DNA of 64,000 nt from Nemertoderma westbladi (lineage: Eukaryota > Xenacoelomorpha > Nemertodermatida > Nemertodermatidae): NCBI GenBank assembly GCA_032718475.1, contig JAUCBJ010004787.1, positions 53,736-117,735 on the forward strand, read 5' to 3'. This document shows positions 12,374 to 24,312 of this stretch, in pieces; position 1 is the first letter of the stretch, and every line of letters begins with the position of its first letter. A program made the position numbers and the translations under genes. Below the pieces are notes generated by a model, which ran no database searches, had not been told where the DNA came from, and worked only from the letters and a program-made list of their open reading frames with translations.

Positions 12374-12746
12374 ACCGGAGTCACAATTGGTAAGAGACGG
12401 ACAGAAAATGACCGACAAAATGGAGCCTTTGGTTTCCAAACCTGCGGGTTTGGATTCGAAACTTCCATTAGATAGCGGACAACCGTCGCTGGCATTAGAG
12501 CCATGTAGTGTTTATGATAAATTACTAAATTCGTCTGCCTCTTGGCTGACAATTTGTAAAAGAACTGCGTGGTTAAGCCGATACATTTCGTACCTTTGTA
12601 TAAAACATTCGGAACATTTAGGAGAACGAATGAGCGCTAATAGTGCGCGAATTCAGAAATTGAAACAACCTCTGACAGAGGATGAGATTGATCAAGCGGA
12701 ATTAAAGCATTTGAAGGACTATCAAATGTGTGCCTTCCCAAAATAA
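12348..12746 (+). pseudogene. BEL/Pao Pol segment between RNase H and integrase
   Basis: The frame overlaps the end of the RT frame after an indel near 12345. It contains the WLTICKRTAWLSRYI region that links RNase H to integrase in Pao-type Pol. It terminates at TAA 12744-12746, but the same frame continues immediately into integrase, so the stop looks like a single nonsense mutation. Confidence 0.65.
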
Positions 12747-13745
12747 TTCCATCTATTATCGGCTCAACGACCAGTTCTCTATAAACCCCTTAGAAAATGG
12801 AGTCCATTAATCCATAAGGGTTTAATTTGTCATAGATCGAGAATCCAGACTGTCGACATAAACTCACAGTTTCGGTTCCCAGTGATAATCCCTAGTCACC
12901 CAATAGAATTGCAAAGAGCGATTCTATGGGATATACACAAGAGGTTGCATCACGCGGGAAAGTTACACTGTTTGTCAGCAGCGAGACAGCGATTCATTCT
13001 ATTGCAGCCAAGCAGTGCAGTTGGCACTATGTATGACGCCTGTCTGGTTTGCAAGAGGGTGAACACCAGAGTATTGGAACAGGAGATGACTGAACTCCCG
13101 GAAGCGAGAGTGCAGGCATATGACCCACCCTTTACGAATACAGGGGTGGATTGTTTTGGTCCGATTGAGGCAAAGAGTGGACGGCTGACCCACAAGAGAT
13201 GGGGCCTGCTACTGACATGCATGGCTAGTAGAGCCATACATATTGAGCGTGTGGCAGACATGTCGACCAAATCTCTGCTCCTGGCCTTAAAGAGATTTAT
13301 GGCCAGGAGAGGACTAGTAAAGGCGTTCTACTCTGACAAGGGTACAAACTTTGTCGGGGGGAACAGCGAGTTGAACGCGGCTCATAAAGCGGCACAGAAT
13401 AAGGAAATTTCTGCAGCACTTTTGCCGCAAAGAGTAGAGTGGAGATTCAATACTCCAGAAAGTCCTTGGAGAGGAGGAAGTTGGGAGCGTTTAGTTCGCT
13501 CTGTAAAACAGGCCATTGCCAAAACATTGCCTGTAAACAAACAGCTTACCGACGACGAGCTGGTCACAGCTTTCATCGAAATCGAGCATACACTAAACTC
13601 GAGGCTGATAGCTATGTTGCCAGACGGTGTTGCATTAACGCCGAATCATTTGCTAATGCAGAGTCCAGCGTTTCTTGTGCCGGCATCAGAACCCGTTAGT
13701 GCCGACCTATATAGAGGAGACTCGTTTGGGGTCATTGACCTCTGA
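12747..13745 (+). pseudogene. BEL/Pao integrase
   Basis: The frame reopens after the TAA at 12744 and runs to TGA 13743-13745. The N-terminal zinc-binding HHCC motif is visible (HKRLHHAGKLH, then CLVCKR). The DDE core is GVDCFGP, YSDKGTNF and GGSWERLV. It would insert the cDNA into host DNA. The usual DUF5641-like tail of BEL integrases (RW..L..R.KW pattern) is not seen after 13700 in any frame, so the C-terminus appears lost or highly diverged. Confidence 0.85.
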
Positions 13746-14983
13746 ACGAGTGGAGGATCAGGACTGCCGCGCCCACAGCGACAACAGCCGGAGCTCACAG
13801 CTCGCGCCAAGTACCAGAAGGAGGAGTCCTTGGCAAGCGTCAAGCCAAGGACGAGCAGTTCCATTCTATAAAGTTGCAGAAGGAGGAGTTGGCGGAGGCG
13901 CCCACAGGGACACGGCAAATGGGACGAGGCCGAGGGAGGAGCACCAGTCGGGAGATAGTCGGTGCCCAGGGAACGTCGTCGCCGGTTCCGGGAAGTGACG
14001 CCTCAAGGACGCCGTCAACAGAGTCTACAGGGGGTAGACTGGTGTATCTGGGGAAGGGACAAACGAGAGGAACGAGCCCGAGAGACCCAGGAGCTAGCCG
14101 ATGAGACTATAATATCACGGAGCGACAAACTCTAGACATATACATCATCGTCGCTCTGATGTATATCGTAGGTTTTGATCAATCATTCGACTGGACTCAT
14201 ATACACTAGTCGTATCCATATTTTAGAGTTTTATTTTCGAAGGCCGAAAAATATTGAAAGGAAATAATTTTATTTTATAGTCCGTTGGAAATATGATTTT
14301 GAGCCTATACTATATTTGATTTTGTGTATATGACTTTATTTGCTCTAAAGTTTATTGAAAGAGGCAAAGGAAGTGATTGGGGAGACAAACCCGCGGGTTT
14401 GGCTTACTCCTTTCACTTACCTGAGCAATCATCAAACCAAGATGATTTGCGTTTTTTATAAGAAATTAAGTAAAGTCCGAAAATGAGAGAAATTATTACG
14501 TATTTTATATTTAATTTGATTATCGGCCTTTAATGCAATTTAGTTAAAAATTTAGCCTCAAATACATTTATATTTAGTTTATCTTGTTAATGTTGATCGT
14601 TAATTTGAGATGGGAAATGGGGGACATTGTCCTAGCCATGTTCCATTTCAATAGGTAGACCGTCAATTTGTAAATAAATAAAGGAAGTAATATTTTGTAA
14701 ATTTAATTTTGTATGTAGTAATCATTATGTAGAACGAACGAGAAACAATATTTTGTAAATTTAATTTGTATGTAATTATCGTTAAACAGTGAGAGAAACA
14801 ATATTTGTAAATTTAATTTGTATGCAATTCCATTATGCAATATCTATGGCAATATTTGTAAATAGTAGAATTTATAGTATCAAGTATTTTAGATTATTTG
14901 AAAGAAATTTATTTTGTTTGTATACATCACCTTATACTCTTCTACAGTTGGAGGGAAACATTGTATGATTTCCCTTGGAGCAG
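13746..14983 (+). other. 3' region of the BEL/Pao element
   Basis: The first 360 bp is GC-rich and open in more than one frame (Arg/Gly/Ser-rich), possibly remnants of a Pol tail. The rest is AT-rich with a roughly repeated ATATTTTGTAAATTTAATTT motif at 14690-14830. A purine-rich TTGGAGGGAAA and CCCTTGGAGCAG precede the LTR, but I cannot fix the polypurine tract. Confidence 0.5.
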
Positions 14984-15288
14984 TGTTACGGTATATGGCG
15001 CTGTATCCACATTGTTAGCCGTTGTACTGTATACACAATATTAGTTATTATGCAGTACACATTATTAGCCATTATACAGTATAATATATTGGTTCATTAT
15101 ACAGTATAATATATTAGTCCGTTATACTGTACGCAATATTAGTCCGTTATGCAGTATAATATTTTAGATAAGACATAATAGCGCAGTGACATTTAGATAA
15201 GGAAATTAAAACGTCCATATATTTTGAACTCATCCATTTTGTATAGTATGTAGCCCTACCTACGTAATTTTGTAATATGATATAAGTA
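14984..15288 (+). repeat. 3' LTR of the BEL/Pao element
   Basis: It begins TGTTACGGTATATGG like the 5' LTR and keeps near identity to ...GATATAAGTA. Relative to the 5' LTR it carries one extra internal sub-repeat (around 15100-15130) and point differences, so the two have diverged since insertion or come from different copies. Confidence 0.88.
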
Positions 15289-15660
15289 ATATTGCAACGA
15301 AATCATTTAAGACCAATGGCAATCTTAAGTTACTGTAATTCAATAATAAACTACAAATTTTCAATTGCTTAATTTTACATTAAAATTACATATCAATGCA
15401 CCTTTCGAAAACCCTTGTTTCATTATGAATTGGCCAGGGGGTTACCATAGGAATATAACTGTTTCCAACAAGTTTCTTTCTTTAAGTTAGCAGTCTAGCT
15501 TTCTAATGATACCAATAATCCCGAATTTTATTAAGGTGCAGCAGAGTTATTTGAATTTTGTGGAACACCCTGTATAAAGCATTAACTACAAATTAATTAA
15601 TTTTAACAAATATATTTTATTTGTCAATTTCTGCTTGTAAAATGTAATTTTATGTTTTTT
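15289..15660. other. AT-rich spacer, nothing recognised
   Basis: No coding region, RNA gene or clear repeat boundary is seen. Confidence 0.5.
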
Positions 15661-16250
15661 AGATAGATAGATAGGTCTCTTTTATTTGCAAACTTATAAG
15701 TATGAATAAACAATACATTACGAGGCAGTGCTCACCATAAAGTGATTACTGATGATTGAGCAAATAAGCGTCAAAATAAGCGCTGTTAATAACAGGCCAG
15801 TATGTACATTGTACAGTACACATATAATTATAGATATCACCTCACACAACATTATATATATAATCGCGACTAGTAATAAGGTAGACCTAGCGTATTTCTA
15901 ATTTATAATAATATTATTAGTAATATGTATCTAACTAACCAATTACCACCGGCCGCCACAGCACAAAGAAAGGAGTATGTATTGATGCGATTAAATGTAA
16001 TGGATTTTGATTATGTAATTTCATCTCTGGCATGGCGTAGGTTGAAAGAAAGAATTTACGGAGCTTGGACTTAAATGATGTGTACATATTTGTTTGCCGT
16101 ACATCCAATGGTAGGGAATTCCATTTTTTTGCGAGAGAAACTGATAGGCTGTTGTGGCCGTAATTATTTTTGGAAGTAGGTATTTTGTCGAAGTTTTTTT
16201 GGAAGTAGGTTTTTTCACTTTGATTATAATTCATTATTTTATTTTATTAG
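15661..16250 (-). mobile_element. 3' end of a CR1/jockey-type LINE
   Basis: On the minus strand an open frame (15935-16234) reads NSLSVSLAKKWNSLPLDVRQ followed by an FKSKLRKFF segment. This is the conserved C-terminal tail of CR1/jockey-group LINE reverse transcriptases. The 3' UTR continues to about 15661 and ends in short CTAT repeats, typical of such LINE ends. All upstream RT and endonuclease sequence is missing. Confidence 0.75.
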
Positions 16251-16554
16251 GAAGGTCTATTTATTTTTGGTTTACTTTCATGCATTTTTACTTTGAGAAT
16301 TAACTTATAAGGATAATGAGGATATATATAAGATTGAGTGGATATTTACTGCTTCTTCTGTACTTTAACAACGGTAAGAAACAATAAGGGTTGATGTTGT
16401 CGAACAAGTTGATTGATCGTCTCGTGATTGTTGAATCTGTCACGGATATAAATATTACACGACAAAAATGTAAAAAACCGCGGCAGAAATTATTACAAAG
16501 CGTTGAAAAAACAATCATATTTTCTATTAATAGGAAGTGACTTCTCTGCCGCTG

Positions 16555-17800
16555 CCTTTTTTAACGCCACTAATTGAATGCCACCCCAAATTAGATGATT
16601 TAACACCAAAATAAATTATTTTGCACCAAATATAATTTTTGTAGCACCAATTCGCATCCCCCAATTTTGAATATCCTTCTCATCAAAAACAATTATTAAT
16701 CCCCCAAAAACAATTATTCATCCTCCAAAAACAATTATTAATCCCCCAAAAACAATTATTCATCCTCCAAAAACAATTATTGATTCCCCAAAAACAATTA
16801 TTCATCCTCCAAAAACAATTATTGATTCCCCAAAAACAATTATTGATTCCCCATAAAACAATTATTATTTCCCCAAAAACAATTATTTATCCCCCAAAAA
16901 CAATTATTCATCCCCCAAAAACAATTATTCATCCGCCAAAAATAATTACTTGTCAACCAAAAAAAATTATTCCAGCACCAAATATTTCATATTAACTACG
17001 CTTTTGTCAGTTGCCATGCTTCAGTTACAGTATTCGTACCGATAGGTCTATTGCCTATCTATTATTGCCTATGGCCTATTACTTATTCTGTTATTAGGTT
17101 TTAGTATTACGGCAATACTGAAGTTTTCAGATAGGGAGGGGGGAAACTGGACGCAATAAAAATTAATCCCTCTCCAGGGGAAATTCGACGCAAATAACAG
17201 CTGAATATTCTCAAAAATAAAACTGTAACCTGTTCTATTGCGCTTAGTTTATTGTTTTGGTTAAAATAACGTGCCACTGTAACCTGCTCCTTTCCCTAAA
17301 TTGAGAATTTAACATTGAGGCGGGATATTAATTCGCCAAGACGGGTTGTGCATCCAGTCCCCCCTCGTGTCGAAGTTTTTATCTAAATTCCAGGAAGTGC
17401 AAGGCTTATTGCTGCAGTAGTATTTGGGGGATTAAATATTTATTTTGGCAAAAATTTATTTGTTTTGGGGGAAAATGTATTTATTTTGGGCGAAATTGTA
17501 TTTGATTTGGGGGAAAATATATTTGTTTTGGTGGAAAATGCATTTATTTTGGAAAAATTTGTTATTATTTTGGGGGATTTGTCATTTATTTTGGTGCTAA
17601 TATTTGGTTTTGGGGAGGATTTATTTATTTTGGTATTGAATAATTTGTTTTGGTGTTGAATAATTGTTTTTGGTGTTGAAAAATTTGTTTTGGTGTTTGA
17701 ATAATTTTATTTGGGATAACATTATTTAATTTGGTGTAAAAAAAATTTTTTGTGAAAGTTTCATCAATTTTGGGATGACTTTAATTGGTAGCCATTTTTT
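16555..17800. mobile_element. foldback element with tandem-repeat arms
   Basis: The left arm (16555-16990) is a 21-23-bp tandem array around CCCCAAAAACAATTATT. The right arm (17420-17800) is its inverse, around AATAATTGTTTTTGGTG. The tips also match inversely: GCCACTAATTGAATGCCACC near 16567 and the complement of TTTAATTGGTAGCC near 17790. A unique centre of about 430 bp (16991-17420) separates the arms. No transposase is present, so it is non-autonomous if mobile. Confidence 0.65.
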
Positions 17801-17992
17801 AATTTCTCCCATAGATGTTTAATTTTTGCCATTGCTTTTTAATTTCTATAGTGCCGTATATGTTGCCGACTGTTATGTGCCAATGTTATTTAATTAACAG
17901 TTAATAACAGATAACAGTCAATTTGTCACACAAGTTCCTTAATTAATCTAAACATGTATTATTAATTTTTATTAATCCATAATTAGTTTCAG

Positions 17993-18252
17993 TTGTCAGC
18001 GGCAACCAACACCTCCTGATTGACGGTGTGGTGTCGTACACCGCGGGTACAGTAGATGAGAACTCCGTACTCGGTACCAATGTCATACCATCAACCAAAA
18101 TACAAACCAATGCAGCGGGTGTGGACGGCCCAATTACAAACAACAATCTCATCAGCTCTGTGACAATAATTGGGAATGAGTTGGCGACGCAGGCCTTCCA
18201 GATAACAATACTTGAAAACGACCCCACAGTTAATACTGGACAGAGCTTCAAG
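17993..18252 (+). CDS. cadherin exon 1
   Basis: The acceptor is TAGTTTCAG and the donor AAG|GTTAGT. The exon carries VDENSVLGTNV, the typical start of a cadherin repeat, and ends ...NTGQSFK in phase 0. Its last bases and donor are the seed of the 28-bp array that follows. Upstream exons are not in the window. Confidence 0.85.
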
Positions 18253-21243
18253 GTTAGTAAATACTGAAAGAGCTTCATGGTTAATAAATCTGGACCGAGC
18301 TTCAAGGTTAGTAAATACTGGACGGAGCTTCAAGGTTAGTAAATACTGGACATAGTTTCAAGGTTAGTAAATACTGGACATAGCTTCAAGGTTAGTAAAT
18401 ACTGGACGGAGCTTCAAGGTTAGTAAATACTGGACATAGCTTCAAGGTTAGTAAATACTGGGCAGAGCTTCAAGGTTAGTAAATACTGGACGGAGCTTCA
18501 AGGTTAGTAAATACTGGACATAGCTTCAAGGTTAGTAAATACTGGATATAGCTTCAAGGTTAGTAAATACTGGACATAGCTTCAAGGTTAGTAAATACTG
18601 AACATAGCTTCAAGGTTAGTAAATACTGGACAGAGCTTCAAGGTTAGTAAATACTAGACAGAGCTTCAAGGTTAATAAATACTGGACATAGCTTCAAGGT
18701 TAGTAAATACTGGACATAGCTTCAAGGTTAGTAAATACTGGACATAGCTTCAAGGTTAGTAAATACTGGTCAGAGATTCAAGGTTAGTAAATACTGGACA
18801 TAGTTTCAAGGTTAGTAAATACTGGACAGAGCTTCAAGGTTAGTAAATACTGGACATAGCTTCAAGGTTAGTAAATACTGGACATAGTTTCAAGGTTAGT
18901 AAATACTGGACAGAGCTTCAAGGTTAGTAAATACTGGACATAGCTTCAAGGTTAGTAAATACTGGACAGAACTTCAAGGTTAGTAAATACTGGACATAGG
19001 TTCAAGGTTAGTAAATACTGGACAGAGCTTCAAGGTTAGTAAATACTGGACAGAGTTTCAAGGTTAGTAAATACTGGACAGAACTTCAAGGTTAGTAAAT
19101 ACTGGACATAGCTTCAAGGTTAGTATATACTGGACATAGCTTCAAGGTTAGTAAATACTGGACTGAACTTCAAGGTTAGTAAATACTGGACATAGGTTCA
19201 AGGTTAGTAAATACTGGACAGAGCTTCAAGGTTAGTAAATACTGGACATAGCTTCAAGGTTAGTAAATACTGGACAGAACTTCAAGGTTAGTAAATACTG
19301 GACATAGGTTCAAGGTTAGTAAATACTGGACAGAGCTTCAAGGTTAGTAAATACTGGACAGAGTTTCAAGGTTAGTAAATACTGGACATAGCTTCAAGGT
19401 TAGTAAATACTGGACAGAACTTCAAGGTTAGTAAATACTGGACATAGCTTCAAGGTTAGTAAATACTGGACAGAGCTTCAAGGTTAGTAAATACTGGAAA
19501 GAGTATCAAGGTTAGTAAATACTGGACATAGCTTCAAGGTTAATAAATACTGGACAGAGCTTCAAGGTTAGTAAATACTGGACAGAGTTTCAAGGTTAGT
19601 AAATACTGGACAGAGCTTCAAGGTTAGTAAATACTGGACAGAGCTTCAAGGTTAGTAAATACTAGACATAGGTTCAAGGTTAGTAAATACTGGACAGAGC
19701 TTCAAGGTTAGTAAATACTGGACAGAGTTTCAAGGTTAGTAAATACTGGACAGAACTTTAAGGTTAGTAAATACTGGACAGAGCTTCAAGGTTAGTAAAT
19801 ACTGGACAGAGCTTCAAGGTTAGTAAATACTGGACAAAACTTCAAGGTTAGTATATACTGGACAGAGCTTCAAGGTTAGTAAATACTGGACAGAGTTTCA
19901 AGGTTAGTAAATACTGGACATAGTTTCAAGGTTAGTAAATACTGGACAAAGCTTCAAGGTTAGTAAATACTGGACATAGCTTCAAGGTTAGTAAATACTG
20001 GACAGAGCTTCAAGGTTAGTAAATACTGGACAGAGTTTCAAGGTTAGTAAATACTGGACAGAACTTCAAGGTTAGTAAATACTGGACATAGCTTCAAGGT
20101 TAGTATATACTGGACATAGCTTCAAGGTTAGTAAATACTGGACTGAACTTCAAGGTTAGTAAATACTGGACATAGGTTCAAGGTTAGTAAATACTGGACA
20201 GAGCTTCAAGGTTAGTAAATACTGGACATAGCTTCAAGGTTAGTAAATACTGGACAGAACTTCAAGGTTAGTAAATACTGGACATAGGTTCAAGGTTAGT
20301 AAATACTGGACAGAGCTTCAAGGTTAGTAAATACTGGACAGAGTTTCAAGGTTAGTAAATACTGGACATAGCTTCAAGGTTAGTAAATACTGGACAGAAC
20401 TTCAAGGTTAGTAAATACTGGACATAGCTTCAAGGTTAGTAAATACTGGACAGAGCTTCAAGGTTAGTAAATACTGGAAAGAGTATCAAGGTTAGTAAAT
20501 ACTGGACAGAGCTTCAAGGTTAATAAATACTGGACAGAGCTTCAAGGTTAGTAAATACTGGACAGAGTTTCAAGGTTAGTAAATACTGGACAGAGCTTCA
20601 AGGTTAGTAAATACTGGACAGAGCTTCAAGGTTAGTAAATACTAGACATAGGTTCAAGGTTAGTAAATACTGGACAGAGCTTCAAGGTTAGTAAATACTG
20701 GACAGAGTTTCAAGGTTAGTAAATACTGGACAGAACTTTAAGGTTAGTAAATACTGGACAGAGCTTCAAGGTTAGTAAATACTGGACAGAGTTTTAAGGT
20801 TAGTAAATACTGGACAAAACTTCAAGGTTAGTATATACTGGACAGAGCTTCAAGGTTAGTAAATACTGGACAGAGTTTCAAGGTTAGTAAATACTGGACA
20901 TAGTTTCAAGGTTAGTAAATACTGGACAGAGCTTCAAGGTTAGTAAATACTGGACATAGCTTCAAGGTTAGTAAATACTGGACAGAGCTTCAAGGTTAGT
21001 AAATACTGGACAGAGTTTCAAGGTTAGTAAATACTGGACATAGTTTCAAGGTTAGTAAATACTGGACAGAACTTCAAGGTTAGTAAATACTGGACAGAGC
21101 TTCAAGGTTAGTAAATACTGGACAGAGTTTCAAGGTTAGTAAATACTGGACAAAACTTCAAGGTTAGTAAATACTGGACAGAGCTTTAAGGTTAGTAAAT
21201 ACTGGGCAGAGCTTCAAGGTTAGTAAATACTGGACAGAATTTC
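18236..21243 (+). repeat. 28-bp minisatellite made of exon 1 splice-donor junction, about 107 copies
   Basis: The unit contains TTCAAGGTTAGTAAATACTG, where TTCAAG is the end of exon 1 and GTTAGT its donor. The preceding part of the unit (ACTGGACAGAGC) also equals exon 1 coding sequence. Every unit thus repeats the exon-intron boundary. Variants such as CATAGC, CAGAAC and TAGTATATAC mark sub-blocks. A block near 19121 recurs at 20101, an exact 980-bp (35-unit) shift. Confidence 0.95.
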
Positions 21244-21405
21244 AATGTTAGAGCCAATGTTTCAGAGTCAAAGTTTCAATGACAGCTTCACGAACCTGTG
21301 ATGGGCTGGACTAATTACTGACTACGTGTTAACTGGACCACGTATTAATTAAATTTATGTTGATGTGTTGGACTAGCCATTTACGGGACCATGTATTATA
21401 TTTAG

Positions 21406-21601
21406 GTTGATGTATTGGATAGCACCAAATTGAATTTTGAATACCAGCCGAAAATTCCAATGAGTATTATGATAACATATTACAATGATGCGGGCGGCAT
21501 ACATACTAGCTACGCTAGTGCCGAGATCCAAGTAAAAGACGTCAATGAAAGACCCAGATGGGACCCCAACACACCTCGTTCTTTATATGTTGAGGAAAAC
21601 G
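21406..21601 (+). CDS. cadherin exon 2
   Basis: The acceptor is ATATTTAG|GTTGAT and the donor G|GTGAAT; phase 0 in, phase 1 out. It encodes LDSTKLNFEYQ (the LDxE-type strand) and the linker VKDVNERP, then VEEN at the start of the next repeat. It joins exon 1 in frame. Confidence 0.85.
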
Positions 21602-21960
21602 GTGAATACTATTAATTTATTGATTAATAATTAATAATAAATAAATGATAATTAATAATTAATTCTATCACTATATGGCCGTGATTTTATCGGATACTTT
21701 TAATTCGGTATCTCATGATGACAGAAATCATTATATTACTACAGTTATTTCATCTTACTTTATAGCTCAGTAGCAATTCAATTTACCTAAAAAAACCAAT
21801 TCAATGTTATGTAATCATAAAATATTTTATGTGGAGATAAAATTCTAATTTATAACCAATTTATTAGAGGTTATATATATACTCTTGTTTCACTGATAGC
21901 CTGTTCTCAACGTTATGATTTCATGATTTTAATTGACAATAATCACTTGCTAACAAATAA
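21602..21960. other. intron sequence, AT-rich
   Basis: No feature is seen before the 63-bp array, apart from its flank GAGAATCTTTTAGGCT (21968-21983). Confidence 0.6.
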
Positions 21961-24010
21961 TGAATGGGAGAATCTTTTAGGCTCGTTAATCGAAGGAATG
22001 CCTGTTCACCACCATGGGTGATCTTCCACAGTAAACCCTTCCACTCTGTTTCCTAAAGGAATGCCTGTTCACCACCATGGGTGATCTTCCACAGTAAACC
22101 CTTCCACTCTGTTTCCTAAAGGAATGCCTGTTCACCACCATAGGTAATCTTCCACAGTAAACCCTTCCACTCTGTTTCCTAAAGGAATGCCTGTTCACCA
22201 CCATGGGTGATCTTCCACAGTAAAACCTTCCACTCTGTTTACTAAAGGAATGCCTGTTCACCACCATAGGTAATCTTCCACAGTAAACCCTTCCACTCTG
22301 TTTCCTAAAGGAATGCCTGTTCACCACCATGGGTGATCTTCCACAGTAAAACATTCCACTCTGTTTCCTAAAGGAATGCCTGTTCACCACCATGGGTGAT
22401 CTTCCACAGTAAAACCTTCCACTCTGTTTACTAAAGGAATGCCTGTTCACCACCATAGGTAATCTTCCACAGTAAACCCTTCCACTCTGTTTCCTAAAGG
22501 AATGCCTGTTCACCACCATAGGTAATCTTCCACAGTAAACCCTTCCACTCTGTTTCCTAAAGGAATGCATGTTCACCACCATGGGTGATCTTCCACAGTA
22601 AAACCTTCCACTCTGTTTCCTAAAGGAATGTCTGTTCACCACCATAGGTAATCTTCCACAGTAAACCCTTCCACTCTGTTTCCTAAAGGAATGCCTGTTC
22701 ACCACCATAGGTAATCTTCCACAGTAAAACCTTCCACTCTGTTTCCTAAAGGAATGCCGGTTCTCCACCATAGGTAATCTTCCACAGTAAAACCTTCCAC
22801 TCTGTTTCCTAAATGAATGCCTGTTCACCACCATGGGTAATCTTCCACAGTAAACCCTTCCACTCTGTATCCTAAAGGAATACCTGATCACCACCATGGG
22901 TGATCTTCCACAGTAAACCCTTCCACTCTGTATCCTAAAGGAATACCTGATCACCACCATGGGTGATCTTCCACAGTAAACCCTTCCACTCTGTTTCCTA
23001 AAGGAATGCCTGTTCACCACCATAGGTAATCTTCCACAGTAAAACCTTCCACTCTGTTTCCTAAAGGAATGCCGGTTCTCCACCATAGGTAATCTTCCAC
23101 AGTAAAACCTTCCACTCTGTTTCCTAAAGGAATGCCTGTTCACCACTATGGGTGATCTTCCACAGTAAAACCTTCCATTCTGTTTCCTAAAGGAATGCCT
23201 GTTCACCACCATAGGTAATCTTCCACAGTAAAACCTTCCACTCTGTTTCCTAAAGGAATGCCGGTTCTCCACCATAGGTAATCTTCCACAGTAAAATCTT
23301 CCACTCTGTTTCCTAAAGGAATGCCTGTTCACCACTATGGGTGATCTTCCACAGTAAAACCTTCCACTCTATTTCCTAAAGGAATGCCGGTTCTCCACCA
23401 TAGGTAATCTTCCACAGTAAAACCTTCCACTCTGTTTCCTAAAGGAATGCCTGTTCACCACCATGGGTGATATTCCACAGTAAAACCTTCCACTCTGTTT
23501 CCTAAAGGAATGCCTGTTCACCACCATGGGTGATCTTCCACAGTAAAACCTTCCATTTTGTTTCCTAAAGGAATGCCTGTTCACCACCATGGGTGATCTT
23601 CCACAGTAAAACCTTCCAGTCTGTTTACTAAAGGAATGCCTGTTCACCACCATAGGTAATCTTCCACAGTAAACCCTTCCACTCTGTTTCCTAAAGGAAT
23701 GCCTGTTCACCACCATGGGTGATCTTCCACAGTAAAACCTTCCACTCTGTTTCCTAAAGGAATGCCTGTTCACCACCATAGGTAATCTTCCACAGTAAAC
23801 CCTTCCACTGTGTTTCCTAAAGGAATGCCTGTTCACCACCATGGGTGATCTTCCACAGTAAAACCTTCCATTCTGTTTCCTAAAGGAATGCCTGTTCATC
23901 ACCATGGGTGATCTTCCACAGTAAATCCTTCCACTCTGTTTCCTAAAGGAATGCCTGTTCACCACCATGGGTGATATTCCACAGTAAACCCTTCCACTCT
24001 GTTTCCTAAA
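21961..24010 (+). repeat. 63-bp minisatellite, about 32 copies, with element-like flank
   Basis: The unit contains GGGTGATCTTCCACAGTAAA followed by the CCCTTCCACTCTGTTTCC block. The period is 63 bp (for example GGAATG at 21995 and 22058). The flank TGAATGGGAGAATCTTTTAG before the array recurs at the other two sites of the family, so the array lies inside a dispersed element. The minus strand stays open for 449 and 199 codons because the unit is a multiple of three with a stop-free frame. Confidence 0.95.
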
Positions 24011-24267
24011 CGACCCAGGTTGGTGTGTCCAGCGGTTACCACCTACCCCATCCCAGGTTGGTGTGTCCAGCGGTTACCACCTACCCCATCCCAGGTTGGT
24101 GTGTCCAGCGGTTACCACCTACCCCATCCCAGGTTGGTGTGTCCAGCGGTTACCACCTACCCCATCCCAGGTTGGTGTGTCCAGCGGTTACCACCTACCC
24201 CATCCCAGGTTGGTGTGTCCAGCGGTTACCACCTACCCCATCCCAGGTTGGTGTGTCCAACGGTTAT
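24009..24267 (+). repeat. 38-bp minisatellite, about 7 copies
   Basis: Units contain CCCAGGTTGGTGTGTCCAGC and are spaced 38 bp apart. The array directly abuts the 63-bp array on the left and ends about 45 bp before the acceptor of exon 3. Open frames through it are artefacts of the repeat. Confidence 0.93.
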
Positions 24268-24312
24268 AACAATTTAATCATTACGATACTAATAATTAAT
24301 TTCCACCCATAG

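Larger units (their letters stand above)
1128..15288 (+). mobile_element. BEL/Pao LTR retrotransposon, degenerate, 14.2 kb
   Basis: Two related LTRs (1128-1407 and 14984-15288) flank Gag and Pol sequences in the BEL/Pao order: DUF1759-like Gag, CCHC and BEL-type second knuckle, aspartic protease, RT with YMDD, RNase H, then integrase with HHCC and DDE motifs. The reading frame is broken at 6013 (in-frame TAA), near 7135, 7480 and 7620 (frameshifts), by a non-coding stretch of about 1 kb before RT, near 12345 (frameshift) and at 12744 (in-frame TAA). The copy is therefore dead as it stands. The leader (3.1 kb) is unusually long. No matching target-site duplication is seen: 5' flank GCCTT, 3' flank ATATT. 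Confidence 0.9.

Noticed and set aside
13675-14104. Arg/Ser-rich frames after integrase
   Set aside because: These are overlapping frames in GC-rich sequence without family motifs; kept only as a possible Pol tail remnant.
16690-16990. CRISPR-like regular repeats
   Set aside because: Units are directly adjacent with no unique spacers, and the setting is a eukaryotic genome.
21986-23968. Long minus-strand frames of a 21-residue repeat protein in the 63-bp array
   Set aside because: The unit length is a multiple of three, so one stop-free frame opens the whole array by chance. There is no start context, splice signal or known domain, and it is broken by single substitutions (Gln codon to TAG).
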